A DNA stretch of 64,000 bases from NCBI GenBank assembly GCA_021186555.1, contig JAJKFL010000007.1, forward strand, positions 30,851,827 through 30,915,826, read 5' to 3'. Source of the stretch: Reticulitermes speratus. Taxonomy: Eukaryota; Arthropoda; Insecta; Blattodea; Rhinotermitidae. The notes beneath the pieces were generated by a model. That model did no database searches and had not been told where the DNA came from. It was given only the letters and a program-made list of their open reading frames with translations. Position 1 is the stretch's first letter, and each line of letters begins with the position of its first letter. The position numbers were made by a program, and so were the translations under genes. Of this stretch, positions 35,501-46,596 are shown one piece after another.

Positions 35501-36378
35501 TCATACAAACTTCTGACAAGTGTAGCCCGATCCATGGTCTTGGCCTTCTGCAGCCAATATCTGAACATTGTTGCTGTTATTTTCTCTTTTGTGGCCCTGC
35601 ACCAAGCCTCTACCAGCGTTTTGAATTCAAGTAGCTCTGCACTGTACACGTCATCATCAACATTTGCTGTATCATCCTTTCTAATTTCCTCCTTAATCAC
35701 TTCATCAAGTTCCCGTTGACCTTTCTGACCGGTGACCATTATCAAGTTGTTCAAGAACTCAGTCACTATATGTCGATCACAGAAATAACGAAATTCTTTA
35801 CTTTGTTTTAAATAATTCTCTAGGAGTGTATATAAGTCAAATTCTTTGTTCTTCTCGTTTGGGGAGAAGCTAAATATTTCGCCTTTGTCTGACGTTTTAA
35901 AGAAAATATCCTCTTCCCTCTGTCTTCTTTGATGCTTTAGTAATTCTGGTATTAGTTCTTTGTTTGTGTAAATGATAAACTCCGAGTTATCAATCGATAT
36001 GTCTTTGAAAGTGTCGCCTGTTTTGATAGCACAGTATGATTGGAAACACTTTTGCAGTAGTTTCACCAATTCTTCTTTTGTCAGCTTCTTTTTGTCCACA
36101 TTGTCGGTGTGTTTCAGCTGTAGGAAGTACCGCCGACCACCTGCTGTATACACGAGGTCATCAAAATTTCCAGCTTTGTCTATGTTGGAGAAAAGTTCGA
36201 AGTTTTCGCCCCTCTGCAAACCACGCAGACCAATCAAGGCCGCCATTTTCACTTCGAACTGGTGGCCCGCGTCTTTCACACTTCCAGGCCTCTTTTGGCT
36301 GGGTGTCGGTTGTGTGTTGTTTTGCTGTGGGAGTTTCTTCATCCCACTCACTGCCAGTTTCTCTTTGCCAGCAAATGT
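32527..36378 (-). CDS. NACHT-ankyrin STAND protein with predicted N-terminal nuclease domain, copy C (full length)
   Basis: Longest intact copy. Residues count from the GTG codon at 36,384. N-terminal core: FEVKMAA, D75-D76 in FDDLVY, Q89-x-K91 in FLQLKH; predicted metal-dependent nuclease fold. A 400-residue middle region is unrecognised. NACHT: AEPGMGKSS with K667, VLMDGFDE with D749 and E753, WVTSRPV, ACPLYI, FVHQTFAEYF near 970. Ankyrin repeats run from about 1005 to 1250, with PLHCAVL, WTPWQYAI, SPLHAAM and GQTPLFYAVT as the clearest repeat starts. The frame ends WHNNDS at 32,527, like copy D, so the end is natural. A likely acceptor TTTAGTGCAG ends at 36,379. The open frame crosses it in phase 0, whereas copies A and B are in phase 1, so either the first ATG (36,342) is the start or an early indel has broken this copy. 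Similar proteins are common in arthropods; function is unproven. Confidence 0.87.
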   Translation of the reverse strand, partial: TFAGKEKLAVSGMKKLPQQNNTQPTPSQKRPGSVKDAGHQFEVKMAALIGLRGLQRGENFELFSNIDKAGNFDDLVYTAGGRRYFLQLKHTDNVDKKKLTKEELVKLLQKCFQSYCAIKTGDTFKDISIDNSEFIIYTNKELIPELLKHQRRQREEDIFFKTSDKGEIFSFSPNEKNKEFDLYTLLENYLKQSKEFRYFCDRHIVTEFLNNLIMVTGQKGQRELDEVIKEEIRKDDTANVDDDVYSAELLEFKTLVEAWCRATKEKITATMFRYWLQKAKTMDRATLVRSLYESYTMKLARTGIKFTDSEISRLQAELSNKRAVHVRSDAVTLCSILLLDCLPQSKCIFVTLESLQCNEKKLLNAWLGSHWDWLIVSCDVTVQPIDISKTCLDIRRHNTPVHEKKCLIILTHYSVKEMQDFTPIDHTFNFEQLSDESQAMVLQKKIDFQGCKVTMRSVLQRHGNVEHGLGPELVTDLITEETAVNIGGKLHVNTGYYAPRYLKRKIYLKLDVLRNSDSYPDIFAVSGIEKIDLVEIVPADETVGEFYLDEDSATGTWTESYKNFETCRFFILRSKNLRLSFRKLCELYSGETLHWLKFKDGDLLWKETCGDVGIVPDCIDAAKKGIDKGILRDYMSRGICEVDEESIWDLGERTVLVVAEPGMGKSSTTTQVAWQTKQRDPTSWVVRINWNDHTRELQGINAATFNLDTLVEFLCSAAFPDSKYTDINSSLLKEALQSSGNVTVLMDGFDEISPTYADKAAVILSELTKTKVGRLWVTSRPVEKKRLENELSVIAYGMKKLSLASQEDMLINIWKHKAGDEKITISKLLDFIKEFQIYLSEFIHNDNFTACPLYIKMIATVYEIEVETYLNSKVWNEPRIDLVNLYEKFVDRKLHIYSSSVFDNLEVLKEIYFIRFEKCALAAILPSPMLESLHKEIIEEDIQTFLCKVQDGKDKTGIVMNVVEGKPQFVHQTFAEYFTARWFSEHFKSNRIVLEQILFDPKYSFVRDMFDRMLAKDCPLHCAVLDRDLKRFETVLKGECDVNAVDKGGRTVMHIIAKREKGFVHYKRYIERFIDIFHDYRVSLDAMDCVLQWTPWQYAIKSEDWLFVELLLQRNVDRSGLDKIMQKTHDPDYIGPIIIHAAKYGYLLLLEYICSIGVNILWACSTHFPSPLHAAMQEDKLPVIRWLIKHGADCNTRYSDGQTPLFYAVTESSLDVVRALVEEGGASLDVRDDCGRTATDWAKVCASDQSLWKDQEGKWKKIVKYLEKKNVNLSNTEWHNNDS

Positions 36379-36980
36379 CTGCACTAAACATAAAAATTTA
36401 AGTAATAGTGACAGGACTACAGAGGTAGCAGGTATACGCCGTTCAAGTGTGAACCTGAATTTCGGATACTAGAGAACTTTTTGTGCTTGTTGCAAGTAGG
36501 TTTATTGTTTCGAAACATGTTACACAGAAAACATAGAATATTATTTAATATTGTTTTGTTGGTCTTGGTTTTTTGATTTTGATAGAGTATTAGTTTATAG
36601 AGCTGGTAATCACATAACTGGGACGGATGATTGATAGCCTTTGGTGTGGCTGTAAATTGTGTTTTACTGAAGAGTATTGTCAGGAAACTGCGCTGTTAGC
36701 AACGTACAAATTGGAGAAAGTTTGGGACAACTTAATTATTCTTCAGCATGAAGGCACGACGGGATACAGAAGATAGAAACTAATTATATATACTAAGGCG
36801 CTCATCAGCACAATCAATGCAAGAAAGATTGTATTACAAATTCTGCAAGACCAAGCTGGGTACAACATCTTAATAAAGTAAAAAAAAACAACTTCGCTAA
36901 GAAGCAACACACTGTATAGTAACACGTCACATGTGTATAATATATTACGTAACGTTACATTATTGTGACACGTCTTAGCA
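36379..36980. other. Upstream of gene C
   Basis: Presumed intron or 5-prime flank. No promoter motif stands out and no homology with the flanks of A or D beyond the acceptor. Confidence 0.4.
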
Positions 36981-36984
36981 AAGC

Positions 36985-37245
36985 AATGTCTGTAATGATA
37001 TAAAGTTAATGTAAGTGGAAGTCTGTGACATCACAGTGCGTATGTAACGTGGGCTTGAGGTGACAAGCTGTATTTGTAATGATATAAAGTTAATGTAAGT
37101 GGAAGTCTGTGACATCACAGTGCATATATAACGTGGGCTTGAGGTGACAAGCTGTATCTGTAATGATATAAAGTTAATGTAAGTGGAAGTCTGTGACATC
37201 ACAGTGCATATGTAACGTGGGCTTGAGGTGACAAGCTGTATCTGT
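36985..37245. repeat. 84-bp tandem repeat, 3 copies
   Basis: Each unit carries GTAATGATATAAAGTTAATG, AAGTGGAAGTCTGTGACATC and AACGTGGGCTTGAGGTGACA. 84 is 28 codons, so a minus-strand frame stays open; not a gene. Copies are nearly identical, suggesting recent expansion. Confidence 0.92.
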
Positions 37246-37249
37246 CGAG

Positions 37250-39260
37250 ATATCTATGTTATACGAAGGTGTATACCGAAGAGAAATTCGCTCCTGATTA
37301 CAGAAATTTTGAAAATAGTCATACTTACGTTTTCACAAGGATGTTCTCCCAGAGGCACACACGTTGCACGAAGGGAAATCCGTTGGTAAAGACATTACTT
37401 AAAACAGGCTTTCAGTTTCATCTGATTTTGTTCTGTGTCCACAGGGTGTCTGAAAATACATTTACATATTTATACAATAGTGTACCTGATTTAATGAAAA
37501 ATAAATCCCAAGCTCTGATTAAGACACGGGCCAGCTGGGCAGCTGCTAGGGGTGCCAACATATAAGGGTGCTAAGACGTCACTGGAATAATTGTAAATAT
37601 GTTTCCAGTAAACTCAGTTTCCGCACGTTACTCCTGAAAAATCTGGCGAAATGTAAATTGTTCCTGCTTCCGCCGAAAATTACAGCGCCCGCGAATGGAA
37701 ATAAAGTTAGCTGAGCGCTGTGCATTCGGTGTACAATGTGTTACTGAAGTAAAGTACTGTTCGTTGTGTTAGTCGGCGTTTTGTGTTTCATCGACTTGTT
37801 GAGTTTGGATGAAATTCGTTTATACCTAGTTTAGACGTATGAAAGATTGACATTTAAAGAATGATGTGACTTACGGATTTGTAAGTCGGTGTTATTTTAC
37901 AGGCGTTCTTTGCATTTAAATGACTTGAACACTACACTTCAGGGAGTTTACAAAAAATTTGTTATGTTTAATAACATAAAACCTTTCGTAACCAAATGAA
38001 AATTTCTTAAACATGATTCCAATAATGACACTTTTAAATTTTTCTCAAACCCAAACAACACATCATTGACCTTGGAATTTATGATAAACCAGCCCTTCAG
38101 AGCCTTCAAATGCATTTTGTAAGCATCTCTTATTCACCTATAGAACTATTCTCCAACACTTTGATCCGTTCAAATTATTTGAAGAAACTGCTAACTCCAT
38201 AAAATGTGCAATTTAAAATTTGAAAAAATGATTTTGGGAATGTTGCAATGAATTGGACGGAATAATTCTGAGATGCATTTGATTTATAGAGTGGCTGAAT
38301 TTAGAGGCAAAATTTGTCGATTTAAGAGCTGAACTACAAGAGATCGAATGAAATCCGTTAGTTGGATCAGCACTGACAATTTTAGACAATGTAGTTCTGA
38401 AAGTCCGGAATTCCAATCCTGAAATTTTGGCTGTTTTAAATTTGTTGCAATTGCAGTATCATCATTACTTGCCTTTATATATTCTTGTGATTTATTGTTT
38501 TCTCGCTCTCTCCCTGTTATTATATTTACTGTAACAGTAATATATGACTAATATTTAAGTTATATTTATTGCTTCTTTCTTTTCAAATATGGATAAGTAT
38601 AGCCTCAGCTTCTTTCCAGTTTTCTTGCATATCGTATTGCTCGAATGTCGTCATATTATAATTACAATAAAATATTTATTATGTATAATGATGATGGCAG
38701 ATTCCTAGACCCTATTCGCTGCTCAGAATCCCCATGGGCACGAGAAGGAATTTATCTGAAATTTATCCGCAATTCGGGCACGCGGTCTCAAAAAGTTTCC
38801 CAAAGCCGAAGGGGCACCAAATTATCAGCCTGTCCGGAGCGCGCACATGTCTTGGGCCGGTCGAGGTATATCGCCTTATGCTACACCGTATTAAGGAAGA
38901 AAACTGTGTGGCATATTGTCAATGGAATTGAGGATGAATACGGAGTGAAGTGGAGATTCCCGTTGACAGTAGGATAAATAAGAAGTTGAGCGCTTAAAGA
39001 CAGTGGAAAAGAAATATAGTTGGAATATATGATGAAACAAGGACATGTTCTTTGTTGCAAGAAAATAACGTTACAGGTTTCACTGACCTGATTATTTTAC
39101 ACTACATTCCACCGTTAAACAACACCTGATTCTAAAGTTAACTACAATCACACATACTATACCAGGCAGTGTATCTACACACACACACTTACAGCGGACA
39201 GACTTTGTTTTTAGTCGTAGTAAATAAGAACAAAGTGACTTGACTTGTAGCGCCATTATG
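37250..39260. other. Spacer without recognised gene
   Basis: The frames at 37,269-37,565 and 38,645-38,977 (98 and 110 codons, plus) are the only ones of note. The second is not low-complexity, but I recognise no family, and an overlapping second frame makes coding unlikely. The rest is AT-rich and featureless. Confidence 0.4.
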
Positions 39261-39264
39261 TCGC

Positions 39265-41165
39265 TGACAGTAGATCAGTCACAGCCTGCCCTACTGTAGC
39301 CTATGTACACATATTTGTGTTCAATAAAGCTCTTACTTTGGCAGTCTGTTATCAGTCTGCTACGTCTGTCTGCCCCTTGACAAGCTGCAAACAGTACAGC
39401 TACTATAGACACCAAAGTCGATCAGTCACAGCCTGCCCCACTGTAGCCTATGTACACATATTTGTGTTCAATAAAGCTCTTACTTTGGCAGTCAGTTATC
39501 AGTCTGCTACGTCTGTCTGCCCCTTGACAAGCTGCAAACAGTACAGCTACTATAGACACCAAAGTCGATCAGTCACAGCCTGCCCCACTGTAGCCTGTGT
39601 ACACATATTTGTGTTCAATAAAGCTCTTACTTTGGCAGTCTGTTATCAGTCTGCTACTTCAGTCTGCCCCTTGACAAGCTGCAAACAGTACAGCTACTAT
39701 AGACACCAAAGTCGATCAGTCACAGCCTGCCCTACTGTAGCCTGTGTACACATATTTGTGTTCAATAAAGCTCTTACTTTGGCAGTCTGTTATCAGTCTG
39801 CTACTTCTGTCTGCCCCTTGACAAGCTGCAAACAGTACAGCTACTATAGACACCAAAGTCGATCAGTCATAGCCTGCCCCACTGTAGCCTGTGTACACAT
39901 ATTTGTGTTCAATAAAGCTCTTACTTTGGCAGTCTGTTATCAGTCTGCTACTTCTGTCTGCCCCTTGACAAGCTGCAAACAGTACAGCTACTATAGACAC
40001 CAAAGTCGATCAGTCACAGCCTGCCCCACTGTAGCCTGTGTACACATATTTGTGTTCAATAAAGCTCTTACTTTGGCAGTCTGTTATCAGTCTGCTACTT
40101 CTGTCTGCCCCTTGACAAGCTGCAGACAGTACAGCTACTATAGACACCAAAGTCGATCAGTCACAGCCTGCCCCACTGTAGCCTATGTACACATATTTGT
40201 GTTCAATAAAGCTCTTACTTTGGCAGTCAGTTATCAGTCTGCTACGTCTGTCTGCCCCTTGACAAGCTGCAAACAGTACAGCTACTATAGACACCAAAGT
40301 CGATCAGTCACAGCCTGCCCCACTGTAGCCTGTGTACACATATTTGTGTTCAATAAAGCTCTTACTTTGGCAGTCTGTTATCAGTCTGCTACTTCAGTCT
40401 GCCCCTTGACAAGCTGCAAACAGTACAGCTACTATAGACACCAAAGTCGATCAGTCACAGCCTGCCCCACTGTAGCCTATGTACACATATTTGTGTTCAA
40501 TAAAGCTCTTACTTTGGCAGTCAGTTATCAGTCTGCTACGTCTGTCTGCCCCTTGACAAGCTGCAAACAGTACAGCTACTATAGACACCAAAGTCGATCA
40601 GTCACAGCCTGCCCCACTGTAGCCTGTGTACACATATTTGTGTTCAATAAAGCTCTTACTTTGGCAGTCTGTTATCAGTCTGCTACTTCAGTCTGCCCCT
40701 TGACAAGCTGCAAACAGTACAGCTACTATAGACACCAAAGTCGATCAGTCACAGCCTGCCCCACTGTAGCCTGTGTACACATATTTGTGTTCAATAAAGC
40801 TCTTACTTTGGCAGTCTGTTATCAGTCTGCTACTTCAGTCTGCCCCTTGACAAGCTGCAAACAGTACAGCTACTATAGACACCAAAGTCGATCAGTCACA
40901 GCCTGCCCCACTGTAGCCTGTGTACACATATTTGTGTTCAATAAAGCTCTTACTTTGGCAGTCTGTTATCAGTCTGCTACTTCAGTCTGCCCCTTGACAA
41001 GCTGCAAACAGTACAGCTACTATAGACACCAAAGTCGATCAGTCACAGCCTGCCCCACTGTAGCCTGTGTACACATATTTGTGTTCAATAAAGCTCTTAC
41101 TTTGGCAGTCTGTTATCAGTCTGCTACTTCTGTCTGCCACTTGACAAGCTGCAGACAGTAGAGGC
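39265..41165. repeat. 147-bp satellite, about 13 copies, open in one frame
   Basis: Unit of 147 bp (49 codons) including GTACACATATTTGTGTTCAA, TAAAGCTCTTACTTTGGCAG, TTATCAGTCTGCTAC and CCCCTTGACAAGCTGCA. Units are over 95 percent identical by eye, with alternating sub-types. The plus frame from 39,317 to 41,161 is open for 614 codons but begins at GTG and only reflects a stop-free unit divisible by three. Each unit holds AATAAA in TTCAATAAAGC. Probably a non-coding satellite. Confidence 0.92.
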
Positions 41166-41189
41166 TACTACAGACACCAAAGCTCTTAG

Positions 41190-41545
41190 GGCTAGCTCGC
41201 ACGTGCTGTTGCTACGTTGCTGCGGCTTTTAAACCGCCTTCAATAGATCACAACGTTAATGTGTCTAGGCGCACGAGCGGTCAGTTTACTGCGGCGGTGT
41301 TACAAACGCGACCTGTTGCATTTTTGCAGATCTGTCGCCGTCTTGTCTAATGAAGCACATGTAAACACGCGACTGCGCGCCCTCGAGCGGCCAAACAACT
41401 GCTTAGGGGGGTTTTCATTTCTACATTTTACGTACATCAAACCTAGGGTCAGCCTACCGGCTTCTTCGTGCCCTCACAATGACTGAAAGCAGTGAAAAGG
41501 ACTATCTTGATACAGAGAAAGTTATTATGGAAGTGGAATCGCTTC
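41190..41545 (+). other. GC-rich segment with possible MADF-type first exon
   Basis: ATG at 41,479 opens MTESSEKDYLDTEKVIMEVE, which resembles the acidic start of MADF-domain proteins often linked to Harbinger transposons. It then runs into duplicon sequence at about 41,548 and stops. Upstream is a CpG-containing, palindrome-poor region. Low-confidence reading from memory. Confidence 0.25.
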
Positions 41546-41547
41546 GG

Positions 41548-42300
41548 TTTTGGAATCTTCTCCAACTGCGTTTGGCCAGCTGGGTTTATTTGTGATTATT
41601 GATAAACAGCTGGATGAATTAATGTCAATTTTTTTACGGTGGAACTTTAAAGCATCAACTAACGTAAACTTATGTACGAATAGAACAAAATTTTGAAAAT
41701 CATGGAATTTTAAAAATATGGCTTACAAATTGAAAGTAGTCTAAATTCGTACTATTGAAATTATGCACAACAATGGTTCACAGATTTGTACGTCTTTAAT
41801 TGAAGGCAGGTAATACCTGCTAACTTCACGCATGTTAGTAAGGTATATGAAAAAGAAGTTTAATGAATTCATTTCAGAAACTCCTGATTTCCGTGGACTC
41901 TCAGTGCATATCGGTACGGGAGAAACAGGCTGGCTGTATAGTCTTTTTCTAAAGTCAGGAAGTCTACGGTTGTCACAGCTGCCAGTTTCTTCGTTGGTCA
42001 CCCAATTATTCTTCTCACCGAACAAGCTGGCTCAAACCGTTAAGCTTTTGATTTGCGTACGTGAAATTCCGCATTCGAATCTCTTCAGGGGCAGCATTTT
42101 TCTGAGGTTTCAATGCTTTTCCTCAGTACCGTTGGCCTTAACCGAAACAGAAACGTAAAGTATGCCACGGTCTGTGACATCGTTTCTGATTATTCACCGT
42201 CAGAGAGTCATTCAGAGCTGCAGGCTGAGCCACTATCAGCGTCGTTAAATAAAGTATGAATATTAAATAAACATATTTATTCTCAAGCTCAACTCAATCC
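41548..42300. repeat. Duplicon copy 2
   Basis: Matches 15,445-16,380 and 52,395-53,140. Lacks the hAT and has an internal deletion near 41,895. No NACHT gene follows this copy. Confidence 0.7.
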
Positions 42301-43430
42301 TTGAACTGCCATTTCCCTTTATCGCACCGTGTTATATAATATTATCACATGTTGCAGTGCAAATGGCTACACGGAGGACTGAGCAATTTGTCGGCTCGTG
42401 TCTGTGAAAAACTTAAGAAGTATTTACAAAAGTGTTTTGCGACATAGTTTGTTGGTTGAAAGCAAGAATAGTATCGAAGTAGTTATCAGGACGTACAGTA
42501 ATCCCTCCGTTTACCAGCTTAAATATTCTCCCAAACATTTGTAATGCGGAAACTTGTAAAACTGGAATGAATGTCTCATGAAGTGCCAGGCTATAAATAA
42601 CAAGTTTTCCCGGAAGTCAGAAACTTCTCCCAAAACTTACAATGTTTAAATTAATAAAACATCGATTGAAAGCTGATCTAAAATGAAAAAATTTAACGTT
42701 AACAGTCAATTACTTTGCTTAACTAAAACTCTCATCCATTAATCTATGCACAAGAAATAGTCACGTCATTGACGTTAGGCGGATAATGCATAACAATGTG
42801 ATACCATTCCTGTGATTAATACGATAAGCAAAATTACTTAAGATCTAGTTGAAACAGAATGAAGTAACTTACATGAGAAAGAGAAACTCTCAACTAAGCA
42901 TTCTGCGTATTCGAGGAGATTGGGTAAAAGACGAGATCCGAGAAGAGAGGCAGAAAAGAAAAACAATTTGCAAGAGGAAGGAATTCGTAAAAGTGAAAAT
43001 GTTTCGTAATTTGCAAAACGCTATTCATTTGTTTTCTCCTACAAGCGAAAACTTGTAAACGTTTCTGAGGGTTCCTAAAATTCATGGGTCTTTCTTGTTT
43101 GTTTATCTTTGTTTGTGGATATCTTTTTCTTTTTCCTCTTTCATTCTTTCTTTCTTTCTTTCTTTCTTTTCTTATCTCTCTCTGTCTTACGTAACTTATT
43201 TCTTCATAGGATATCAATTCTACACTTTTCTTCCTTCCTACCTCCAATTAATAAAACCGACTTCGCAATGTAAATCACAACACTGTTGATTCGTATTCCA
43301 TTATTCCTTCGCTCCAATCTATACTTCAAAGTCATAAATGTTATATATTTTTATGGCTGTCCTCATGTTTGGTCTGATGTGATAGTAAGTAATAGAATTC
43401 CACGATTGCCTGACACACATCAGTTGTAAA
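42300..43430. other. Spacer without recognised gene
   Basis: Includes a (TTTC)n microsatellite at 43,140-43,170. Two charged open frames at 42,849-43,247 overlap on opposite strands and look like composition effects. Confidence 0.45.
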
Positions 43431-43512
43431 GGATTGCCAATAAATAGATCCTCCATAGAAAACACTTATAAACCAACAACTGCAATAATTAAAGTTATTT
43501 TTCACTTAAAAT

Positions 43513-43557
43513 TACCCTACATATGTTTCGGTCACAACGTGACCATCATCAGGGGTA
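43513..43557 (-). ncRNA. Minimal hammerhead ribozyme
   Basis: All core parts are present on the minus strand. Stem I TACCC (plus 43,553-43,557) pairs with GGGTA (plus 43,513-43,517). Box CTGATGA is plus 43,546-43,552. Stem II is a perfect 6-bp GGTCAC/GTGACC with a 3-nt loop (43,530-43,544). Then GAAA, a tiny CATATG stem III, and cleavage triplet GTA (43,518-43,520). This is the compact type known from the terminal repeats of Penelope-like elements, thought to work as dimers because stem III is so short. The body of the element is not visible beside it. Confidence 0.8.
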
Positions 43558-44484
43558 TCTGTACGTATATATGTGCACTGCACTGTAATCTGTCCACTTT
43601 TTTGACTATATTTTGTACTGGGAGTTTTTTATATATTGCTCTATTATAATGTGTGACGTTGGTTGTCTATGGCGATCGTACGTCGATGTGCTCTGTATAT
43701 CCACTTGTTTATGAATGTTTTATCACTGATGTTTTTCACTGGGGTGCGTAGGTTTTTCGCGTGACCACCATCAGAAGTGTCTATATGTATATTCACTAAT
43801 TACGGTCCACTATTTATGAAGATGTTTTTTTATATACTGGGAATTTTTTGTACACTGCACTACTGTGGTGGGTGATGTTGGTGTCTATTCCGATCGTACG
43901 TCGTAGATCTTCCATAATTCACCTATTTTCCTATAATAATAATAATAATAATAATAAGCCTGTATAATCCCATGAGGGCAAAGGCCTCCTGTTATGTGCA
44001 GGGTGAGCTCTAAGAGTGCTCGCTTGGTGAGCTAGTCCTGGCAAGCTGTTGGGTGTTAGCACGTGTTCCTGCAAGGTCTGGATTACAAACTGTCTATAAA
44101 TTAGAACTAGTTGGGGGCTGCGACTGACACAGAAAGTAGCTTACACATTGTACATTACACCTTGTGTTTAAATTAATCCTAGAGTCTTTTCTAATCATGA
44201 CCTGCTTCTGGGCTGATATTTTGCCATGACATGCAAAGTTTACATTATTAGAGTGTCTGAACTGTTCTTAGTGACTTCTCAAGTCTTCCCCATTCGGTCA
44301 TATTCCTGGCCACACGTGTCCACTGTCTGCCCGCTATTTCGTTGAATAAGGCGGTCCAACGAGTTCTAGGTCGTCCCACGTTCCTCTTCCCTGTCCTGGG
44401 GTCCCACATCGTCGCTGCATAGGCCCATCGAGATTCATGCAGTCTTGTTACGTGGCGTCCCCACTTCCACTTCAGCTGAGCTGC

Positions 44485-46192
44485 AGTTTGTACTCCATCT
44501 CTTGTGCCTAACGCTTTGTACTCCATCTATTGTGCCTAACAGTTTGTACTCCATCTCTTGTGCCTAAGAGTTTGTACTCCATCTCTTGTGCCTAACTGTT
44601 TGTACTCCATCCCTTGTGCCTAAAGTTTGTACTCCATCTCTTGTGCCTAACAGTTTGTAATCCATCTTTTGTGCCTAACTGTTTGTACTCCATCTCTTGT
44701 GCCTAACTGTTTGTACTCCATCTCTTGTGCCTAACTGTTTGTACTCCATCTCTTGTGCCTAACTGTTTGTACTCCATCTCTTGTGCCTAACTGTTTGTAC
44801 TCCATCTCTTGTGCCTAACAGTTTGTACTCCATCTCTTGTGCCTAACAGTTTGTACTCCATCTTTTGTGCCTAACTGTTTGTACTCCATCTCTTGTGCCT
44901 AATTTTGTACTCCATCTCTTGTGCCTAACAGTTTGTACTCCAACTCTTGTGCCTAACTGTTTATACTCCATCTCTTGTGCCTAACAGTTTGTACTCCATC
45001 TCTTGTGCCTAACAGTTTGTACTCCATATTTTGTGCCTAACAGTTTGTACTCCATCTCTTGTGCCTAACTCTTTGTACTCCATCTCTTGTGCCTAACAGT
45101 TTGTACTCCATCTCTTGTGCCTAACAGTTTGTTCTCCATCTCTTGTGCCTAACAGTTTGTACCTCATCTCCTGTGCCTAACATTTTGTACTCCATCTCTT
45201 GTGCCTAACAGTTTGTACTCCATCTCTTGTGCCTAACAGTTTGTACTCCATCTCTTGTGCTTAACAGTTTGTACTCCATCTCTTGTGCCTAACAGTTTGT
45301 ACTCCATCGCTTGTGCCTAACAGTTTGTACTCCATCTCTTGTGCCTAACAGTTTGTACTCCATCTCTTGTGCCTAACAGTTTGTACTCCATCTCTTGTGC
45401 CTAACTGTTTGTACTCCATCTCTTATGCCTAACAGTTTGTACTCCATCTCTTGTGCCTAACAGTTTGTACTCCATCTCATGTGCCTAACAATTTGTACTC
45501 CATCTCTTGTGCCTAACAATTTGTACTCCATCGCTTGTGCCTAACAGTTTGTACTCCATCTCTTGTGCCTAACAGTTTGTACTCCATCTCTTGCGCCTAA
45601 CAGTTTGTACTCCATACCTTGCGCCTAACAGTTTGTACTCCATCGCTTGTGCCTAACAGTTTGTACTCCATCGCTTGTGCCTAACAGTTTGTACTCCATC
45701 GCTTGTGCCTAACTGTTTGTACTCCATCGCTTGTGCCTAACTGTTTGTACTCCATCTCTTGTGCCTAACAGTTTTTACTCCATCTCTTGTGCCTAACAGT
45801 TTTTACTCCATCTCCTGTGCCTAACATTTTGTACTCCATCTCTTGTGCCTAACAGTTTGTACTCCATCTCTTGTGCCTAACAGTTTGTACTCCATCTCTT
45901 GTGCCTAACAGTTTGTACTCCATCTCTTGTGCCTAACAGTTTGTACTCCATATCTTGTGCCTAACAGTTTGTACTCCATCTCTTGTGCCTAACTCTTTGT
46001 ACTCCATCTCTTGTGCCTAACAGTTTGTACTCCATCTCTTGTGCCTAACAGTTTGTATTCCATCTCTTGCGCCTAACAGTTTGTACTCCATCGCTTGTGC
46101 CTAACAGTTTGTACTCCATCGCTTGTGCCTAACAGTTTGTACTCCATCTCTTGTGCCTAACAGTTTGTACTCCATCTCTTGTGCCTAACTGT
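44485..46192. repeat. 28-bp minisatellite, about 60 copies, derived from LINE codons
   Basis: Unit AGTTTGTACTCCATC + TCTTGTGCCTAAC. On the minus strand it spells the LINE codons for LGTRDGVQT, and the flanking LINE sequence is continuous with the first and last units. Copies vary at a few bases (GCTTGTG, CTTGCG, CAGT/CTGT variants). The 28-bp period shifts frame each unit, so the LINE frame is destroyed. Confidence 0.93.
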
Positions 46193-46596
46193 TTCCTGAC
46201 ATCTGCGCTTCTTGTTCTGTCTTTTATGGATAATCGGAGAATTTTTCTCTCCATTTTTCTTTGGCACGCTTGTAGCATTTTCCTCTCCTTGGAGGTGGCA
46301 GACCATGTCTGGCAGCCGTACAATAGTGCTGGGATCACACAGGTTTCGAAGACTTCACTTTTCGTTGCTAGTTTTGTATATTTGTCCAATAAAATAAATT
46401 TCAAACTCCAAAATTTGTTCCATGCTAGACCTATTCTTCTTTTTTACTTCCTTTCCTGAACTCTTGTGAAAAGAAACTATTTTGCCTAAATATGTGTAAT
46501 CCTTTACGTATTCTAATACTTCTCTGTTGACTTCAATTTCATACTCCGTTCCAATAGTCATCAGTTTAGTGTTCCTAGGATTCATGGAGAGACCTA

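Noticed and set aside
39317..41161. 614-codon open frame as a repeat protein
   Set aside because: It starts at GTG, lies wholly in a 147-bp satellite whose period is divisible by three, has no unique N- or C-terminal part, and units differ at non-synonymous as well as silent sites.
42849..43247. Lys/Arg-rich frames as nuclear proteins
   Set aside because: Opposite-strand overlapping frames over a purine/pyrimidine-skewed tract with a (TTTC)n repeat; low-complexity artefact.
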